Below are positions 53,653 through 62,886 of a stretch of DNA of 64,000 bases, one piece after another. This DNA is from Terriglobales bacterium (GTDB taxonomy: Bacteria > Acidobacteriota > Terriglobia > Terriglobales > Acidobacteriaceae): NCBI GenBank assembly GCA_035573675.1, contig DATMAB010000017.1, forward strand, positions 1 to 64,000. The letters run 5' to 3'. Below the pieces are notes generated by a model that was not told the DNA's origin, searched no databases, and saw only the letters and a program-made list of their open reading frames with translations. Within the stretch, counting starts at the first letter, position 1. Every line of letters begins with the position of its first letter. The translations under genes and the position numbers were made by a program.

Positions 53653-55214
53653 TACGAGAAGAAGTCGGCGATGGTGTCTACTACGTAGGCCTGCTCGGCC
53701 TCGGTGAGTTCGGGGAACATGGGCAGGGCCAGCACTTCCTTGGCCGCTCGCTCCGCCTCCGGGAAGTTGCCGTCGCCATGGCCCAGGTAGGTTAGGCATT
53801 TCTGCAAATGCAGCGGTAACGGGTAGTAGATCTCCGTGCCTACGCCGCGCTTGGCCAGGTAGGCGCGCAATTCATCGCGGCGCTTGGCACGGATCACATA
53901 CTGATGGAAGACATGGTGGGCCTCCGGCTGGGTGTACGGCAACGCGACCGGGTGCGAAGGCGATTCGCCCGGCGCTGCGCCCGGCATCCCCAGCCCCGCT
54001 TCCTGGAACAGCCGGTCGTAGGTCGCGGCGCGCTGGCGGCGCTCCGCGTTCCACTTTTCCAGGTGCTTCAGCTTCACCCGCAGGATGGCGGCCTGCAGAG
54101 CGTCGAGCCGGCTGTTCCAGCCCAGCGCTTCGTGGAAATAGCGCTCGCGGCTGCCGTGATGCCGCAGCAGGCGGACCTGCTCCGCCACCCCCGGATCGAC
54201 CGTGGTGACGCAGCCGGCATCTCCGTACGCACCCAGGTTCTTGGTGGGATAGAAGCTGAAGGCTGCGGCCGCTCCCAGCGAGCCCGCGCGCCGGCCGCGC
54301 CAGCCCGCGCCGATGGCCTGCGCCGCATCCTCCAGCACCGTCAGCTTATATTGCGTCCCCAGCCGCAGGAACTGGTCCATGTTGGCGCACTGTCCGTACA
54401 AGTGCACGATCAGAACGCACTTGAGCTTGGCCGAAGGCTGCCGCTGGATGCGCTGTTCCACCGCCTCCGGGTCCAGGTTCAGGGTTCGCGGATCGATATC
54501 GGCATAGACCGGCCGCGCCCCCGCCCGCAGGATGGCGCTGGTCGAGGCGAAAAAACTGAAGGGAGTGGTGATCACTTCGTCGCCGGGTTCCACGCCGGCC
54601 GCCAACAGCATCAGCCACAGGGCGTCGGTGCCGGAGGCGCAGCCCACCGCCGAAGAAGCCGCGCAGTAAGAGGCGAGCTCGCGCTCCAGGCTGCGCACTT
54701 CCTCCCCCAGGATGAAATGCTGCGAGCTGCACACCCGTTCGATGGCCGCCATTACTTCTGTGCGGATGTGCGCGTACTGCCGCGTCAGATCGAGCAGCGG
54801 CACCTGCTCGACCGCCGCGCGCGCGCTTTCCTGGGCCGTGGTGGAACGCGTCACAAGGGCTGGCATTGTACCGCTTTTGCGCGCCAACCGGGGCAGGGGG
54901 GAAGGCGGCTGGCCCCGTTCCACGGCCGCCAACCAGGTGTGAATCGCCTGGCGCAACTCGTGTACGTCCAAACCCAGAAACACTTCCGGGTACTCGGCCA
55001 GCTTGGCCTCGCCTCGCTTCACCAGAGACCGTGCTCCCGCGATGTTTCCAGTCGAGTAGTGATGCAGCCCCACGGCGACCTGTATCAGGCCCTGCAGGAA
55101 GCGCCGCTCCGGCCCCACCGCCTCCCGCCACAGGTCTTCCAGGGCTTCGTGGGCGTCAAAGAAACGGCGCTGGTCGAAGAGCTCTAAACCGCGAGTTAGG
55201 TCCGGCTCGCCCAT
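53652..55214 (-). CDS. DUF309 - DegT/DnrJ/EryC1 aminotransferase fusion
   Basis: A 520-residue protein. Residues 1-105 are a DUF309 helical domain (FDAHEALEDLWREAVGPERR, then LIQVAVGLHHYSTGN). After a short linker, about 135-520 form a PLP-dependent sugar-nucleotide aminotransferase: GCASGTDALWLMLLAA, VLEDAAQAIGAGWRG and FSFYPTKNLGAYGDAG with the PLP lysine. Family members transaminate keto-sugars for surface glycans. The frame is continuous and no stop separates the parts. An internal ATG at about residue 116 could start a separate aminotransferase. The DUF309 function is unknown. Confidence 0.85.
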   Translation of the reverse strand: MGEPDLTRGLELFDQRRFFDAHEALEDLWREAVGPERRFLQGLIQVAVGLHHYSTGNIAGARSLVKRGEAKLAEYPEVFLGLDVHELRQAIHTWLAAVERGQPPSPLPRLARKSGTMPALVTRSTTAQESARAAVEQVPLLDLTRQYAHIRTEVMAAIERVCSSQHFILGEEVRSLERELASYCAASSAVGCASGTDALWLMLLAAGVEPGDEVITTPFSFFASTSAILRAGARPVYADIDPRTLNLDPEAVEQRIQRQPSAKLKCVLIVHLYGQCANMDQFLRLGTQYKLTVLEDAAQAIGAGWRGRRAGSLGAAAAFSFYPTKNLGAYGDAGCVTTVDPGVAEQVRLLRHHGSRERYFHEALGWNSRLDALQAAILRVKLKHLEKWNAERRQRAATYDRLFQEAGLGMPGAAPGESPSHPVALPYTQPEAHHVFHQYVIRAKRRDELRAYLAKRGVGTEIYYPLPLHLQKCLTYLGHGDGNFPEAERAAKEVLALPMFPELTEAEQAYVVDTIADFFS

Positions 55215-55398
55215 TCGTCACTTTGACATCACAAGAGGCCCATTAATCCCTGGCATGGGCCGTTTCGCACCGACGAATACGTAATTTCATATTCGTTTGA
55301 TTGACGGGCTATTACAATGCGTAAAAGGCTCCGCTTATTTGCGGCTAACTGATTGAAAAATATAACATTAGGTCAGACTACGGTTTGGCTCCGGAAGT

Positions 55399-55445
55399 GC
55401 ACCTGAGAGGGTGCCGTAGCTGTGTCCGGCAGGACCCTATCGGCA
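55399..55445 (+). ncRNA. Structured leader with two mutually exclusive hairpins
   Basis: The spacer 55215-55484 is AT-rich in its first half, with a possible -10 TACAAT at 55313. In the second half, GCACC (55399-55403) can pair with GGTGC (55410-55414). The overlapping TGCCG (55412-55416) can pair with CGGCA (55441-55445) around an inner GTCC/GGAC hairpin. The two folds share bases and cannot coexist. It ends about 40 bases before the receptor start. I do not match it to a known riboswitch class. Confidence 0.4.
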
Positions 55446-55484
55446 TGCTTTCTCCCAACTAGAACCTCAACTCAGGAGGCATGA

Positions 55485-58400
55485 ATGGAAGGCGACTTTA
55501 GCAGAAAAGTCGGCTCTCTGTTTGTTCTCCTGCTGCTGACCGCGAGTTTGGCCTTCGGCCAGGGCATCGTTACCGGGTCGATTTCCGGCACGGTCGTGGA
55601 CCAGCAGCAGGCAGTCATCAGCGGCGCCAAGGTGACAGCGGAAGACGTGGGCACAAGCCAGAAGTATTCCACGACGACCGACAACACCGGCGCCTTCACA
55701 ATCCGCGCGCTCCCCGTGGGCACCTACAACGTGTCCATTGAGGCCACCGGCTTCCAGCAGTTGCGCATCCGCAACGTTGCTGTCAGTGCTGGCAAAGATT
55801 TCCTGCTCGGAGCAAAGACTCTCAGCATCGGCGCGGCGGAGGTAGTCAACGTGGAAAGCACCCCGCCAGTTGTGGAGTCGACCACGGCGCAGGTCTCCAC
55901 CAGTTTTGAGGCCCGCAAGGTCGATGAGCTGCCGGGCGTGTTCGGCGGCGCCGACGTCCTGGCGCTGTTGGTTCCCGGCGTGGTGGATACCGCCGATGCC
56001 CAGTTCTCCAACTCCAACGGCACCGGCATCTCGAGCAACGGGCAGCGCGGCCGCTCCAACAACTTCCAGATCGATGGGCAGTCCAACAACGATAACTCCG
56101 TGGCCGGGCCCTCGCTCTTCTTGGGCAACAACGACCTGATCGGCGAGTTCCAGATCGTCACCAACAACTTCTCCGCCGAGTATGGCCGGAACTCCGGCAC
56201 CATCATCAACTACGTCACCAAGTCGGGTACCAACGCCTACCATGGCACCTTGACCTACTTCCATGAGGGCGCCTTCACCGACTCGCTCACCAACCTGGAT
56301 AAGAACCCGGTCTTGGGCTTCTGCAAGGAGGGTGAGGATCCGGCGGTAACGGGTTGCAGCCCAGTGCTGAAGCCGAAGCACGTTCGCAACCGCGGCGGCG
56401 GTACGTTTGGCGGCCCTATCATCAAGGACAAGGCTTGGTTCTTCATGTCCGGCTGGGCCGACCGCCAGCGGGAGAACTTCACCTCCAGCACCAGTACGGG
56501 ACTGCCCACGCCGGCCGGTAACGCAACCTTGGCAACCGCGTTCTGTGCGGGCGTCACCCCGAGCTGTCCCAGCCATCCAGGAATCGGTTACTTGCTTACC
56601 CGGGGGCCGTGGACCATCTCCGCTGGTAACCCAACCGCTGGGAACCTGACCACCGTGAGCGTTAGTGACGGTGTCACCACGGTTCCCGTTGAGTTCGGTA
56701 CCATCACTCGCACGGTGCCGAACGGCTTCAACGATTGGGAGGCCTCGGGCCGCGCGGATATCCAGGTAACCTCAAAGGACCGCTTCTTTGCCCGCTACCT
56801 GTTCCAGGACCTGTTCTTTGATTTCGCCGCCTCCGGTGGTCGTTCGGCGGCTGGCTACTGGGTAGCTGGACCGGGTCGCACACAGCAGATCGGCGTGGAC
56901 TGGGTGCGCAACTGGACCAACACCTTCGTCAACCAGTTCCGCTTCAGCTACAGCCGCGCCTTCTTCGGCTTCACCGGAGGTTCCGATCCGAACTGCACGG
57001 TCGAAACCATCAACCAGTGCCCGTTCAGCGTGGCTATCACGGGCCGTCCCTCGATGGGACATGCCACTAACCTGCCCCAGGACCGTTTGGTCAATAACTC
57101 GCAGTGGCAGGACAATGCCAGTTGGGTGATTGGCAAGCACACCCTCAAGTTTGGTGGTGAATATGCTCGCCAGCGCTCGCCGAACAACTTCCTCCCCTCG
57201 GTGAATGGCTCCTACAGCTTCACCAGTTTCAACAACTTCGTTCGCAACATCGCTTCGGCGCTGACACTGGCCGATGGCCCGGTGCTCTTCAACTTCAAGG
57301 AACAGGATGCCGCTCTCTACTTCCAGGATGACTGGAGGATCAAGGACAACCTGACCTTGCAGCTCGGTCTGCGCTGGGAGTACACCCAGCAGGCGGTCAA
57401 CCTGTTGCATGACCTGACCGTGGCTCGCGAGTCCGATCCCTCCACGGCGTTCTGGGATACGACCCTGCCGTTGAGCCGGACCACGTTCCCGCTCATTCCC
57501 GCCGATACCAACAACTTCGGGCCGAACATTGGTTTTGCCTGGACCCCCCGCTTCTGGGAGGGCTTCTTCGGCAAGGACAAGACGGTCATCCGCGGCGGCT
57601 ATCGCGTCGCCTATGACCCGGCCTTCTACAACATCTTCGCCAACTCGGCCACCGCCGCCCCGGTCGTAAACCTGGGGGCCATCGCGGCGGCCAACCGTCC
57701 CATTCCGGCCGGCACGGCTTATAACGGAGCCGAACTCCGCGCCGCGAAACTGCCCTTCCTGCCGCTCGGTGTCGATCCAGGGATTCGCGCCCAGACCGAC
57801 GTCTCGCCCAACTTCCACAATCCCTATGTGCAGCAGTGGTCGCTGGGCTTGCAGCGGGAGGTCACCTCGAAAATCGGCTTTGAGGTTCGCTACGTGGGCA
57901 ACCACGCCGTGGGCCTGTTCCAGACCATCAACGCCAATCCGCGGCTGGATGCTCTGCTGGCCGACTTCCCCGACTTGGTTCCGTCGGGCGTCGCTCCCTG
58001 TTCGGATCCCACCATGCCGGGCTTTGCTCAGTTCCGGCCCAATTGCGAGAAGCGCCTGCTCCGTCGGCGGACCAACACCGCTTGGTCCATTTACCACGGC
58101 TTGCAGTCTCGGCTGGACGTGCAGAACTGGCACGGCTTGACCGCAGGCGTCAGCTACACCTTCAGCCGCACGATTGACAACGTCAGCGAGATTTTCGCCA
58201 CGTTTGCTGGCGGCAACAGCAACGCCCTGGCGCAGAACCCGTTCGACATCAATCAGGGCGAGCGTGGGGTCAGCGGTATCTCCTTCCCGCACGCCTTCTC
58301 CGTATACTGGATCTACGACCTCCCCATGTTCAAGAACCAGCAGGGTTTCGTGGGACGGTTGCTGGGCGGCTGGCAGATCAACGGCATCCACCGCTACCGC

Positions 58401-59009
58401 AGCGGCCAGCCGTTCAACCCGCTGCACGTCTTTTGGAACACGGGCTACTGCGACTCGGCGTTCTACGCGCAGTTCTTCGGGTTCGTGGACAACTGCCGAC
58501 CGGTACTCTCCAACTCGAGCGCCCCGCTCGACTCGGTGGGATTGCTCGACCCGTTCGGCTCCGGGAACCTCATCAACCTGTTTGATTGCGATGACCCCTT
58601 TGGCGCCACGACGGGAACGGGAACCGCGGGCTGCCCGTTCGTCTCGCCCAGCGATGTCCACTGGATCATCAACGATGACAACTTCTCCTTCACCAGCGGC
58701 GGTGGTCCATACCAGGGCGTCGGCCGCAATACTCTGCGCGGAGAGACCGTGAACAACGTGGATCTCGGTATCTTCAAGAACACCAAGATCAACGAGCGCT
58801 TCACGCTCCAGTTCCGTGCGGAAGCCACCAACCTGCTCAACCGCATGTTCCGTGGTGTTCCCGACCCGATCATTGACGACTGCCCGCTCAGCGGAGGCGC
58901 GCAGAGCGCCACTGCGTACTGTGGAGGTACCCCGGGTTCGTGGATGAACGTGGCCTTCAACTCCAGCAACCGTCGTCGCATGACCTTCGGTCTGAAGCTC
59001 ATCTTCTAA
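55485..59009 (+). CDS. Oar-type TonB-dependent receptor, second copy
   Basis: A 1174-residue outer-membrane protein with an AGGAGG site eight bases before the ATG. The signal peptide is followed by a carboxypeptidase-regulatory-like domain (VTGSISGTVVDQQQAVISGA), a plug region (VDELPGVFGGADVLALLVPG, then FSAEYGRNSGTIINYVTKSG) and a long barrel that ends FGLKLIF. It is related to the receptor at 43284-46670 in layout, but clearly different in sequence. A possible regulatory leader precedes it and a strong terminator follows. The substrate is unknown. Confidence 0.92.
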   Translation: MEGDFSRKVGSLFVLLLLTASLAFGQGIVTGSISGTVVDQQQAVISGAKVTAEDVGTSQKYSTTTDNTGAFTIRALPVGTYNVSIEATGFQQLRIRNVAVSAGKDFLLGAKTLSIGAAEVVNVESTPPVVESTTAQVSTSFEARKVDELPGVFGGADVLALLVPGVVDTADAQFSNSNGTGISSNGQRGRSNNFQIDGQSNNDNSVAGPSLFLGNNDLIGEFQIVTNNFSAEYGRNSGTIINYVTKSGTNAYHGTLTYFHEGAFTDSLTNLDKNPVLGFCKEGEDPAVTGCSPVLKPKHVRNRGGGTFGGPIIKDKAWFFMSGWADRQRENFTSSTSTGLPTPAGNATLATAFCAGVTPSCPSHPGIGYLLTRGPWTISAGNPTAGNLTTVSVSDGVTTVPVEFGTITRTVPNGFNDWEASGRADIQVTSKDRFFARYLFQDLFFDFAASGGRSAAGYWVAGPGRTQQIGVDWVRNWTNTFVNQFRFSYSRAFFGFTGGSDPNCTVETINQCPFSVAITGRPSMGHATNLPQDRLVNNSQWQDNASWVIGKHTLKFGGEYARQRSPNNFLPSVNGSYSFTSFNNFVRNIASALTLADGPVLFNFKEQDAALYFQDDWRIKDNLTLQLGLRWEYTQQAVNLLHDLTVARESDPSTAFWDTTLPLSRTTFPLIPADTNNFGPNIGFAWTPRFWEGFFGKDKTVIRGGYRVAYDPAFYNIFANSATAAPVVNLGAIAAANRPIPAGTAYNGAELRAAKLPFLPLGVDPGIRAQTDVSPNFHNPYVQQWSLGLQREVTSKIGFEVRYVGNHAVGLFQTINANPRLDALLADFPDLVPSGVAPCSDPTMPGFAQFRPNCEKRLLRRRTNTAWSIYHGLQSRLDVQNWHGLTAGVSYTFSRTIDNVSEIFATFAGGNSNALAQNPFDINQGERGVSGISFPHAFSVYWIYDLPMFKNQQGFVGRLLGGWQINGIHRYRSGQPFNPLHVFWNTGYCDSAFYAQFFGFVDNCRPVLSNSSAPLDSVGLLDPFGSGNLINLFDCDDPFGATTGTGTAGCPFVSPSDVHWIINDDNFSFTSGGGPYQGVGRNTLRGETVNNVDLGIFKNTKINERFTLQFRAEATNLLNRMFRGVPDPIIDDCPLSGGAQSATAYCGGTPGSWMNVAFNSSNRRRMTFGLKLIF

Positions 59010-59037
59010 CCGAAACGTCGGCGACGCCGACTTTCTT

Positions 59038-59070
59038 CAGGCCGGCCGCAAGGCCGGCCTGAATTTTTTT
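59038..59070 (+). terminator. Rho-independent terminator of the second TonB receptor
   Basis: A perfect 10-bp stem, CAGGCCGGCC and GGCCGGCCTG with a GCAA tetraloop, is followed by AA and a run of T. Confidence 0.95.
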
Positions 59071-59279
59071 GAAAGCCGCCCCTGGCCGTTGGCTCTGGGC
59101 CTTTGGCGAACCCCCTGCGGCCGGCGAGAGCGTCACAGGGCAACATAGGGGTGGTTCGTATCAGGGCGCGGCTCGGTAGGTCGGGCCTTCAGGCCCGACT
59201 CGCGCAGCGACCGCTCCGTCACAGGCTGCATTGGCAGCGGCTTTGGCCGCTGAGGGACAAGCCAAAAGCCAAACGTGCT

Positions 59280-59307
59280 AAAAAAAAGCCCCGCTGCGAG
59301 CGGGGCT
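59280..59307 (-). terminator. Rho-independent terminator of the PuuD-like gene
   Basis: On the minus strand a 9-bp AGCCCCGCT/AGCGGGGCT stem with a three-base loop is followed by eight T. Confidence 0.93.
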
Positions 59308-59331
59308 TCTCTTCTGCGACCGAACAGGGCG

Positions 59332-60108
59332 CTACTGCACCAGGAACGTGTAGTGGCTGGCTGAAGCCATGAAGAACAACATAGGAACGGAGAGCCAGGC
59401 ATTGGTGCGCGAGGCCAAAAACGCCGCCCGCGCCAGCTTGGCCGACTGTTCCGGCACTGGCGTGCCGTCAGTGACGTTTGCCCGCGTCCAGGCCAGGATC
59501 TTCTTCTGGTTGCGCCAGATGATGCCCCACACGTTGAACAGCATGATGAACCCGTAGCCGCCCCCCACGCCGATGGAGAGCATGCGGCTGCTCTCCCAGC
59601 CGTGGGCGTTCAGCTTCAGGTAGATCATGGTGGCGCCGAAGATCAGCGCTGCTACGAAAACCGCCAGGAACGGGCCCTTGTTGAGCGCGCCTTTGCCGTG
59701 CGTCACCAGCAGCATCACCAGCACCCAGGTCCCGATCCAGATGCCCAGGAAGTTCAGCACCGAGTTCATCGAGCTCGCGCTCAGCCCATGCACGGCGGCG
59801 TTGCGGGCGTCGGCGGCCACGATGATCATCCAGTACATGAAGCCGGCCAGCACCGTCATCATGGCGCCCCAGCGGAACCACCACAGCGCCCGCGGCATCA
59901 GGGCCAGCACCACCTTGCCCTTGTAGCCGGCCTCCAGCTCTTTCTGGAAGGGCACATTCACCAGGTTGAAGAAGTACAGCAGCCCGATCCATGTGATTCC
60001 GGCCAGAAAGTGGATCCAGCGCAGCGTCACTTCATACAGCGGCCCGTCTCCCGGGGGCAGGATCTTCACCTGGAAGAGAGCGGGCAACACAGAACTCAGG
60101 AAGTCCAT
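59332..60108 (-). CDS. Membrane protein with urate-oxidase-N-terminal (PuuD-like) domain
   Basis: A 258-residue protein with about seven hydrophobic segments, for example WIHFLAGITWIGLLYFFNLV, MMTVLAGFMYWMIIV and FLGIWIGTWVLVMLLVTHG. The HFLAGITWIGLLYFFNLVN start matches the membrane part of urate hydroxylase PuuD from memory. PuuD-type enzymes usually have a C-terminal cytochrome c domain with CxxCH; this protein ends after the membrane part without one. Urate activity is therefore not assured. It is a single gene with its own terminator. Confidence 0.7.
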   Translation of the reverse strand: MDFLSSVLPALFQVKILPPGDGPLYEVTLRWIHFLAGITWIGLLYFFNLVNVPFQKELEAGYKGKVVLALMPRALWWFRWGAMMTVLAGFMYWMIIVAADARNAAVHGLSASSMNSVLNFLGIWIGTWVLVMLLVTHGKGALNKGPFLAVFVAALIFGATMIYLKLNAHGWESSRMLSIGVGGGYGFIMLFNVWGIIWRNQKKILAWTRANVTDGTPVPEQSAKLARAAFLASRTNAWLSVPMLFFMASASHYTFLVQ

Positions 60109-60324
60109 GGTTGGCTCCTTGCGAATAGTTCGACTGCTGCAGTCAGCGGACGAGTATACAAAAACTTTGCCATTGGGGAAGCGGAAAGCTCAGATCACAA
60201 AAGTGGATAGCCACAAGCGCACCCGCTCGGGGTGTTGAAAATCCCCGCGCAGAACCGTATGGTAGGAATTGACAGGACCGCTGAACGCGCTCGCGTGTGC
60301 GCAGAAGGCCCTCAGGGCGGGACC

Positions 60325-60621
60325 ATGTTGCCTGCGGATCCCAAGCCGGCCCAGAACATCCAGGACGCGTTCCTGAACAACGCGCGCCGGGACAAGTCCG
60401 TGGTGACCATCTACCTGGTCAGCGGCGTGAAGCTCACCGGCCGCATCCGCTCCTTCGACAAGTATTCGGTCATCCTGGAATCGAACCACCAGGAGCAGCT
60501 CATCTTCAAGCACGCCATCTCGACCGTGGTGCTGCCGCGCCCCGGTCACGGCGCTGAGAGGAGCGCGGCGGCCCACGCTGCCGCTCCCGAGCCTCCCTCC
60601 GCCGACTCTCCGGAGGCCTGA
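60325..60621 (+). CDS. hfq: RNA chaperone Hfq
   Basis: About 98 residues starting [20 protein letters not shown] at 60325. The Sm1 motif [20 protein letters not shown] and Sm2 region [13 protein letters not shown] identify Hfq. The helix [10 protein letters not shown] resembles the conserved N-terminal helix. The C-terminal tail is Ala/Pro-rich. Frames further upstream lack a better start. It precedes hflX, the usual gene order. Confidence 0.95.
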   Translation: MLPADPKPAQNIQDAFLNNARRDKSVVTIYLVSGVKLTGRIRSFDKYSVILESNHQEQLIFKHAISTVVLPRPGHGAERSAAAHAAAPEPPSADSPEA

Positions 60622-60730
60622 TATTCGCGGAAGCTCACGCGACTCCGGCTCTCACCTCGTCACCGCAGCCGAGCAGGCGCGCCGCCGGCGCGGTTTCACG
60701 CAGACTCCCGAGCGCGCTTTTCTGGCTGGC

Positions 60731-62029
60731 TTGGAATGGGGACCGCGCCGGACTCGGCCCGGTTCCATCCCTGACCAGGCGCGGCGTGCTGCCGCTTCCG
60801 CGCGCGGACCGGAGAGTGAGGCCGCCGTTCCCGCCGTCTCGGTGGAGGAATCCCTCGCCGAGTTGCGCGAGCTGGCCACCAGCGCCGGCGCGCAGGTGGT
60901 GGGCGAGTTCCTGCAGCGCCGCGACCGCCCCGACCCGGCGACTCTCGTGGGCCGCGGCAAGCTCCAGGAAATTTCCGGCGCCCTCGCCTCCAGCGGCGCT
61001 GACCTGCTCATCTTCGACCACGACCTCTCACCGTCGCAGCAGCGCAACATCGAGCAGGCTGTGGGCACGCGCGTGGTCGACCGCACCCAGCTCATCCTCG
61101 ATATCTTTGCCCGCCACGCCCGCACGCGCGAAGGCCAGCTCCAGGTGGAACTGGCCCAGCTCGAGTACCTGCTACCCCGCCTCACCGGCCGCGGCGTGGA
61201 GATGTCGCAGCTTGCCGGCGGCATCGGCACCCGTGGCCCGGGCGAAACGCAGCTCGAAACCGACCGCCGCCGCATCTACCGCCGCATCCGTCACATCCAG
61301 CAGCAGCTCGAAAAAGTGCGGCGCACCCGCGCACAGCAGCGCCAGCGCCGCGAATCCGTCCCGGTCGCGACCGTCGCGCTGGTGGGCTACACCAACGCCG
61401 GCAAGTCCACGCTGTTCAACGCTCTCACCCGAGCCGGCGTTGAGGAATCTCCGCGCCTGTTCGCCACCGTCGATCCCACCCTGCGCGCCGTCACGCTCCC
61501 TTCGCGGCGCAGGATCCTGCTTTCCGACACGGTCGGTTTCATCCGCAATCTGCCCCACACGCTGGTAACCTCCTTCCGCGCCACGCTCGAGGAAGTGGAG
61601 CGCGCCGCACTGCTGCTGCACGTCATGGACGTCACCAGTCCGGTGGCCGCCGACCACGAAGCCCAGGTCGAAAAAGTGCTGGGCGAGCTGGGCGCGGCCT
61701 CCAAGCCCCGCTTGCGCGTGGTCAACAAGATCGACCTGCTCCCGCCCGCCGACCGGGACGCCCGGCGCGACGACGAACGTACCGTGCACATCTCCGCCGC
61801 CCGCGGCATCGGCATCTCGACGCTGCTCGACCGCATCGACCAGAGGCTCGAGGAAGACCCGCTCAGCCGCGTCCACCTGCGCATGCCGCAGGCCGAAGGC
61901 AAGGCGCTGGCCATGGTGGAAGCCCGCGCCCGCGTCTTCGCCCGCCGCTACCGCGACGGCTTCGTCGAACTCGACGCCCAGGCACCAGCCTCCCTCTTGC
62001 GCAAACTCCGCCCGTACGTCGTTGATTAA
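60731..62029 (+). CDS. hflX: Ribosome-associated GTPase HflX
   Basis: A 432-residue GTPase with the N-terminal nucleotide-binding half ([15 protein letters not shown], then [12 protein letters not shown] as G1). G3 is [13 protein letters not shown] and G4 is [10 protein letters not shown]. The glycine-rich [20 protein letters not shown] is conserved. The start given is a TTG; the preceding in-frame residues ([11 protein letters not shown]) look like the native HflX N-terminus. No ATG or GTG exists in that part; ATT at 60623 is the only early candidate besides CTG. It rescues stalled or stressed ribosomes. Confidence 0.93.
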   Translation: MEWGPRRTRPGSIPDQARRAAASARGPESEAAVPAVSVEESLAELRELATSAGAQVVGEFLQRRDRPDPATLVGRGKLQEISGALASSGADLLIFDHDLSPSQQRNIEQAVGTRVVDRTQLILDIFARHARTREGQLQVELAQLEYLLPRLTGRGVEMSQLAGGIGTRGPGETQLETDRRRIYRRIRHIQQQLEKVRRTRAQQRQRRESVPVATVALVGYTNAGKSTLFNALTRAGVEESPRLFATVDPTLRAVTLPSRRRILLSDTVGFIRNLPHTLVTSFRATLEEVERAALLLHVMDVTSPVAADHEAQVEKVLGELGAASKPRLRVVNKIDLLPPADRDARRDDERTVHISAARGIGISTLLDRIDQRLEEDPLSRVHLRMPQAEGKALAMVEARARVFARRYRDGFVELDAQAPASLLRKLRPYVVD

Positions 62030-62042
62030 CACCGGACTTTAC

Positions 62043-62104
62043 GGTGGGAGAGCGGAGCTTCAGCCCCGCGCCAAGCGCCGCGCACCCTGGGCTTTAGCCC
62101 TGGA
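62043..62104 (+). repeat. Composite palindrome element after hflX
   Basis: Same design as the element after pfkA: GGTGGGAGAGCGG, a GCGG/CCGC hairpin, a variable spacer and GGGCTTTAGCCCTGG. Confidence 0.7.
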
Positions 62105-62139
62105 AGTCAGACTGACCGCTAGCTACTGGCCACTGCAGT
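62105..62139 (+). repeat. Tandem heptamers upstream of the atp operon
   Basis: Units AGTCAGA, CTGACCG, CTAGCTA, CTGGCCA and CTGCAGT follow directly on the palindrome element. Confidence 0.6.
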
Positions 62140-62224
62140 TAAATGGGCCCGCGGCCAAGAAGCGGTGACAATTCCTTGGCTACAGGCCCATTCGATCCTG
62201 AAACGGATCGGAGGTGATGCTTTT

Positions 62225-62347
62225 ATGTTAACCCTGTCCGCCCCAAAGTCAAGGATTGTTTGGCCCGGAAAACCCTTCGCGGAACAGGCTTCCGCGGGTG
62301 CGGCGTCAGTCGTGCCCCTTCAGACGGGCGGTTTTTCGTTGCGTTGA
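62225..62347 (+). CDS. Possible 40-residue leader peptide upstream of atp genes
   Basis: A short frame starting MLTLSAPKSRIVWPGKPFAE with an excellent GGAGGTGAT ribosome site six bases before the ATG. The start, not the protein, is the evidence: few frames this short have such a site. No known family matches. It ends 71 bases before atpF'. It could be a leader peptide, a small regulator or chance. Confidence 0.4.
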   Translation: MLTLSAPKSRIVWPGKPFAEQASAGAASVVPLQTGGFSLR

Positions 62348-62418
62348 CCGTTCCCTGTGCCGGATGTTAGTTTGTAAGGTTGGGCGCGCTCCGAACCTCC
62401 TGTTCGTAAGCTTCAGGC

Positions 62419-62886
62419 ATGGAAGAAACCCTCAAGCAAGTGGGCGGATTACTGCTCGCGGCCATCCCCACGGTGGTCCTGTTCCTGATTGTTTTCCTCT
62501 CCTACCTGACCCTGGTGCACCGCCCGCTCACCCGCGTGCTGGAGGAGCGCCACGCCCGCGGCGAGGGCGCCATCGAGAAGGCGCGCGCTGATATCGCCCG
62601 GGCCGACGCCCGCACCGCCGAGTACGAGCAGAAGATTCGCGACGCCCGTTTGGCCATCTTCAAGGCGGCGGAAGAACGCCGCAAGAAGTCGCTGGAGGCC
62701 CGCGCCGCCGCCATCGCCGAGGCCCGCGCCCGCGCCGAAGACCTGGTCCACCAGGCCCGCATGACGCTGGAATCGGAAGCCGTCAGCGCCCGCCGCACCC
62801 TCGAGGCCGAATCCGAGCGCCTCGCCGATCAGATTATCCAGACCATCCTCCGGCCCGCCGCCGTGGCTGCAGAAAGGCAGGCATGA
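62419..62886 (+). CDS. atpF: ATP synthase F0 subunit b'
   Basis: A 155-residue peripheral-stalk subunit. Residues about 10-35 form the membrane segment (LLAAIPTVVLFLIVFLSYL), and the rest is a long charged helix (ARADARTAEYEQKIRDARL). It overlaps the next b subunit gene in an ATGA junction. Two different b-type subunits in tandem are the b/b' arrangement. Confidence 0.93.
   Translation: MEETLKQVGGLLLAAIPTVVLFLIVFLSYLTLVHRPLTRVLEERHARGEGAIEKARADIARADARTAEYEQKIRDARLAIFKAAEERRKKSLEARAAAIAEARARAEDLVHQARMTLESEAVSARRTLEAESERLADQIIQTILRPAAVAAERQA

Larger units (their letters stand above)
59010..59331. other. Intergenic region with terminators and a palindrome
   Basis: This 322-base gap holds the terminator of the receptor gene on the left and that of the PuuD-like gene on the right. 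Between them lies a GGTCGGGCCTTCAGGCCCGAC palindrome (59178-59198, one base longer than the core) of the dispersed repeat family. No gene is supported. Confidence 0.6.

Noticed and set aside
55380-55470. A TPP, cobalamin or cyclic-di-GMP riboswitch before the TonB receptor.
   Set aside because: A CTGAGA string is present, but the other conserved blocks of those classes are not.
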